Assembly (NCBI GenBank): GCA_039818945.1
Contig: JBCBSZ010000064.1
Location: 1 to 38,551, forward strand
Length of the DNA: 38,551 bases
Source: JBCBSZ01 sp039818945
GTDB lineage: Bacteria; Actinomycetota; Acidimicrobiia; Acidimicrobiales; Poriferisodalaceae
Direction: 5' to 3'
Under the pieces are notes generated by a model. The model did not search any database. It had not been told where the DNA came from and saw only the letters and a list, made by a program, of their open reading frames with translations. Numbering within the stretch: position 1 is the first letter of the stretch; every line of letters begins with the position of its first letter. Both the position numbers and the translations under genes were made by a program. Below are positions 38,477 through 38,551 of this stretch, piece by piece.

Positions 38477-38551
38477 GCCGTGGCCGAGATGTACCGGACC
38501 GATCCCGACAACCGCTTCCTGGAGGTGACCTACCAGAACGGCGACAAGGAG
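38477..38551 (+). pseudogene. Inverted Mpa segment on the plus strand (partial)
   Basis: The last 75 bases read in one plus-strand frame (AVAEMYRTDPDNR then FLEVTYQNGDKE), which is the Mpa segment that should stand about 9-34 residues before GAMIEN. It is on the strand opposite to the Mpa C-terminus beside it. The junction falls in or next to the palindrome GGCGCC (38474-38479). The frame is open to the window edge. It is either a small local inversion, an inverted duplication, or an assembly chimera at a contig end. Confidence 0.8.

Noticed and set aside
38145..38528. Plus-strand frame of 127 codons across the Mpa fragment
   Set aside because: It is not the frame that carries the inverted Mpa segment and is antisense to the conserved Mpa C-terminus.

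Overview
The window is GC-rich, gene-dense chromosomal DNA with heavy GTG start usage and many 1-4 nt stop/start overlaps. It carries a Pup-proteasome locus (Mpa fragment, Dop, Pup, PrcB, PrcA, PafA), an F420-type luciferase-like oxidoreductase, GTP-dependent PEP carboxykinase, a DUF4193-type protein and a tatA-tatC-helY cluster. Together these indicate an actinobacterium, and the gene content resembles Acidimicrobiia (Ilumatobacter-like). That placement is an inference from families, not from a marker-gene search. I found no tRNA, rRNA, CRISPR, IS element or phage gene, and no gene-free stretch above 300 bases.

Layout. 1-3.8 kb: start of a possible partial gene, an F420 LLM oxidoreductase divergent from a small TfoX-like protein across a perfect palindrome, then a cytochrome P450 divergent from a LysR regulator. 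3.9-10.4 kb: PEP carboxykinase with a strong terminator, coaE coupled to an apparently frameshifted methyltransferase, then on the minus strand a LysR regulator, a Tat/lipoprotein metallo-beta-lactamase-fold protein and aroA. 10.2-15.7 kb: a zinc-ribbon protein, a divergent diadenylate-cyclase-like protein, two membrane proteins, a HIT hydrolase, an aquaporin and a glutaminyl cyclase-like lipoprotein. 15.7-21.5 kb: deoD, a membrane-anchored molybdopterin oxidoreductase, a GHMP kinase coupled to a coiled-coil membrane protein, a zf-TFIIB protein and an RGG-rich protein. 21.5-25.8 kb: a DUF4193-type/hypothetical/GNAT/Nudix operon, a tandem ThyX-like protein and a stand-alone diacylglycerol-kinase C-domain.

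25.8-30.5 kb is one overlapping minus-strand chain: small coiled-coil protein, tatA, tatC, helY-like helicase, DAGK C-domain, headed by a zinc-ribbon gene. 30.5-38.5 kb holds a GDPD-like pseudoenzyme, lepB, DUF3866 protein, pafA, a DUF2007-like protein, then prcA, prcB, pup, dop and the 3' end of mpa. In this system PafA ligates Pup to lysines, Mpa (C-terminal GQYL) unfolds pupylated proteins into the PrcAB chamber, and Dop recycles Pup. Pup ends in GGE, so it is ligation-ready as translated.

The most unusual signals are: (1) an abrupt strand switch inside mpa at about 38,474-38,480, where the C-terminus reads on the minus strand and the segment that should precede it reads on the plus strand; (2) a divergent DAC-domain protein with a zinc ribbon; (3) a duplicated ThyX-like protein whose halves keep complementary parts of the ThyX motif; (4) a GDPD fold lacking its catalytic residues; (5) a recurring TAnnnT box 6-10 nt before start codons, suggesting widespread leaderless transcription, including a LysR gene that seems to need an ATC start.
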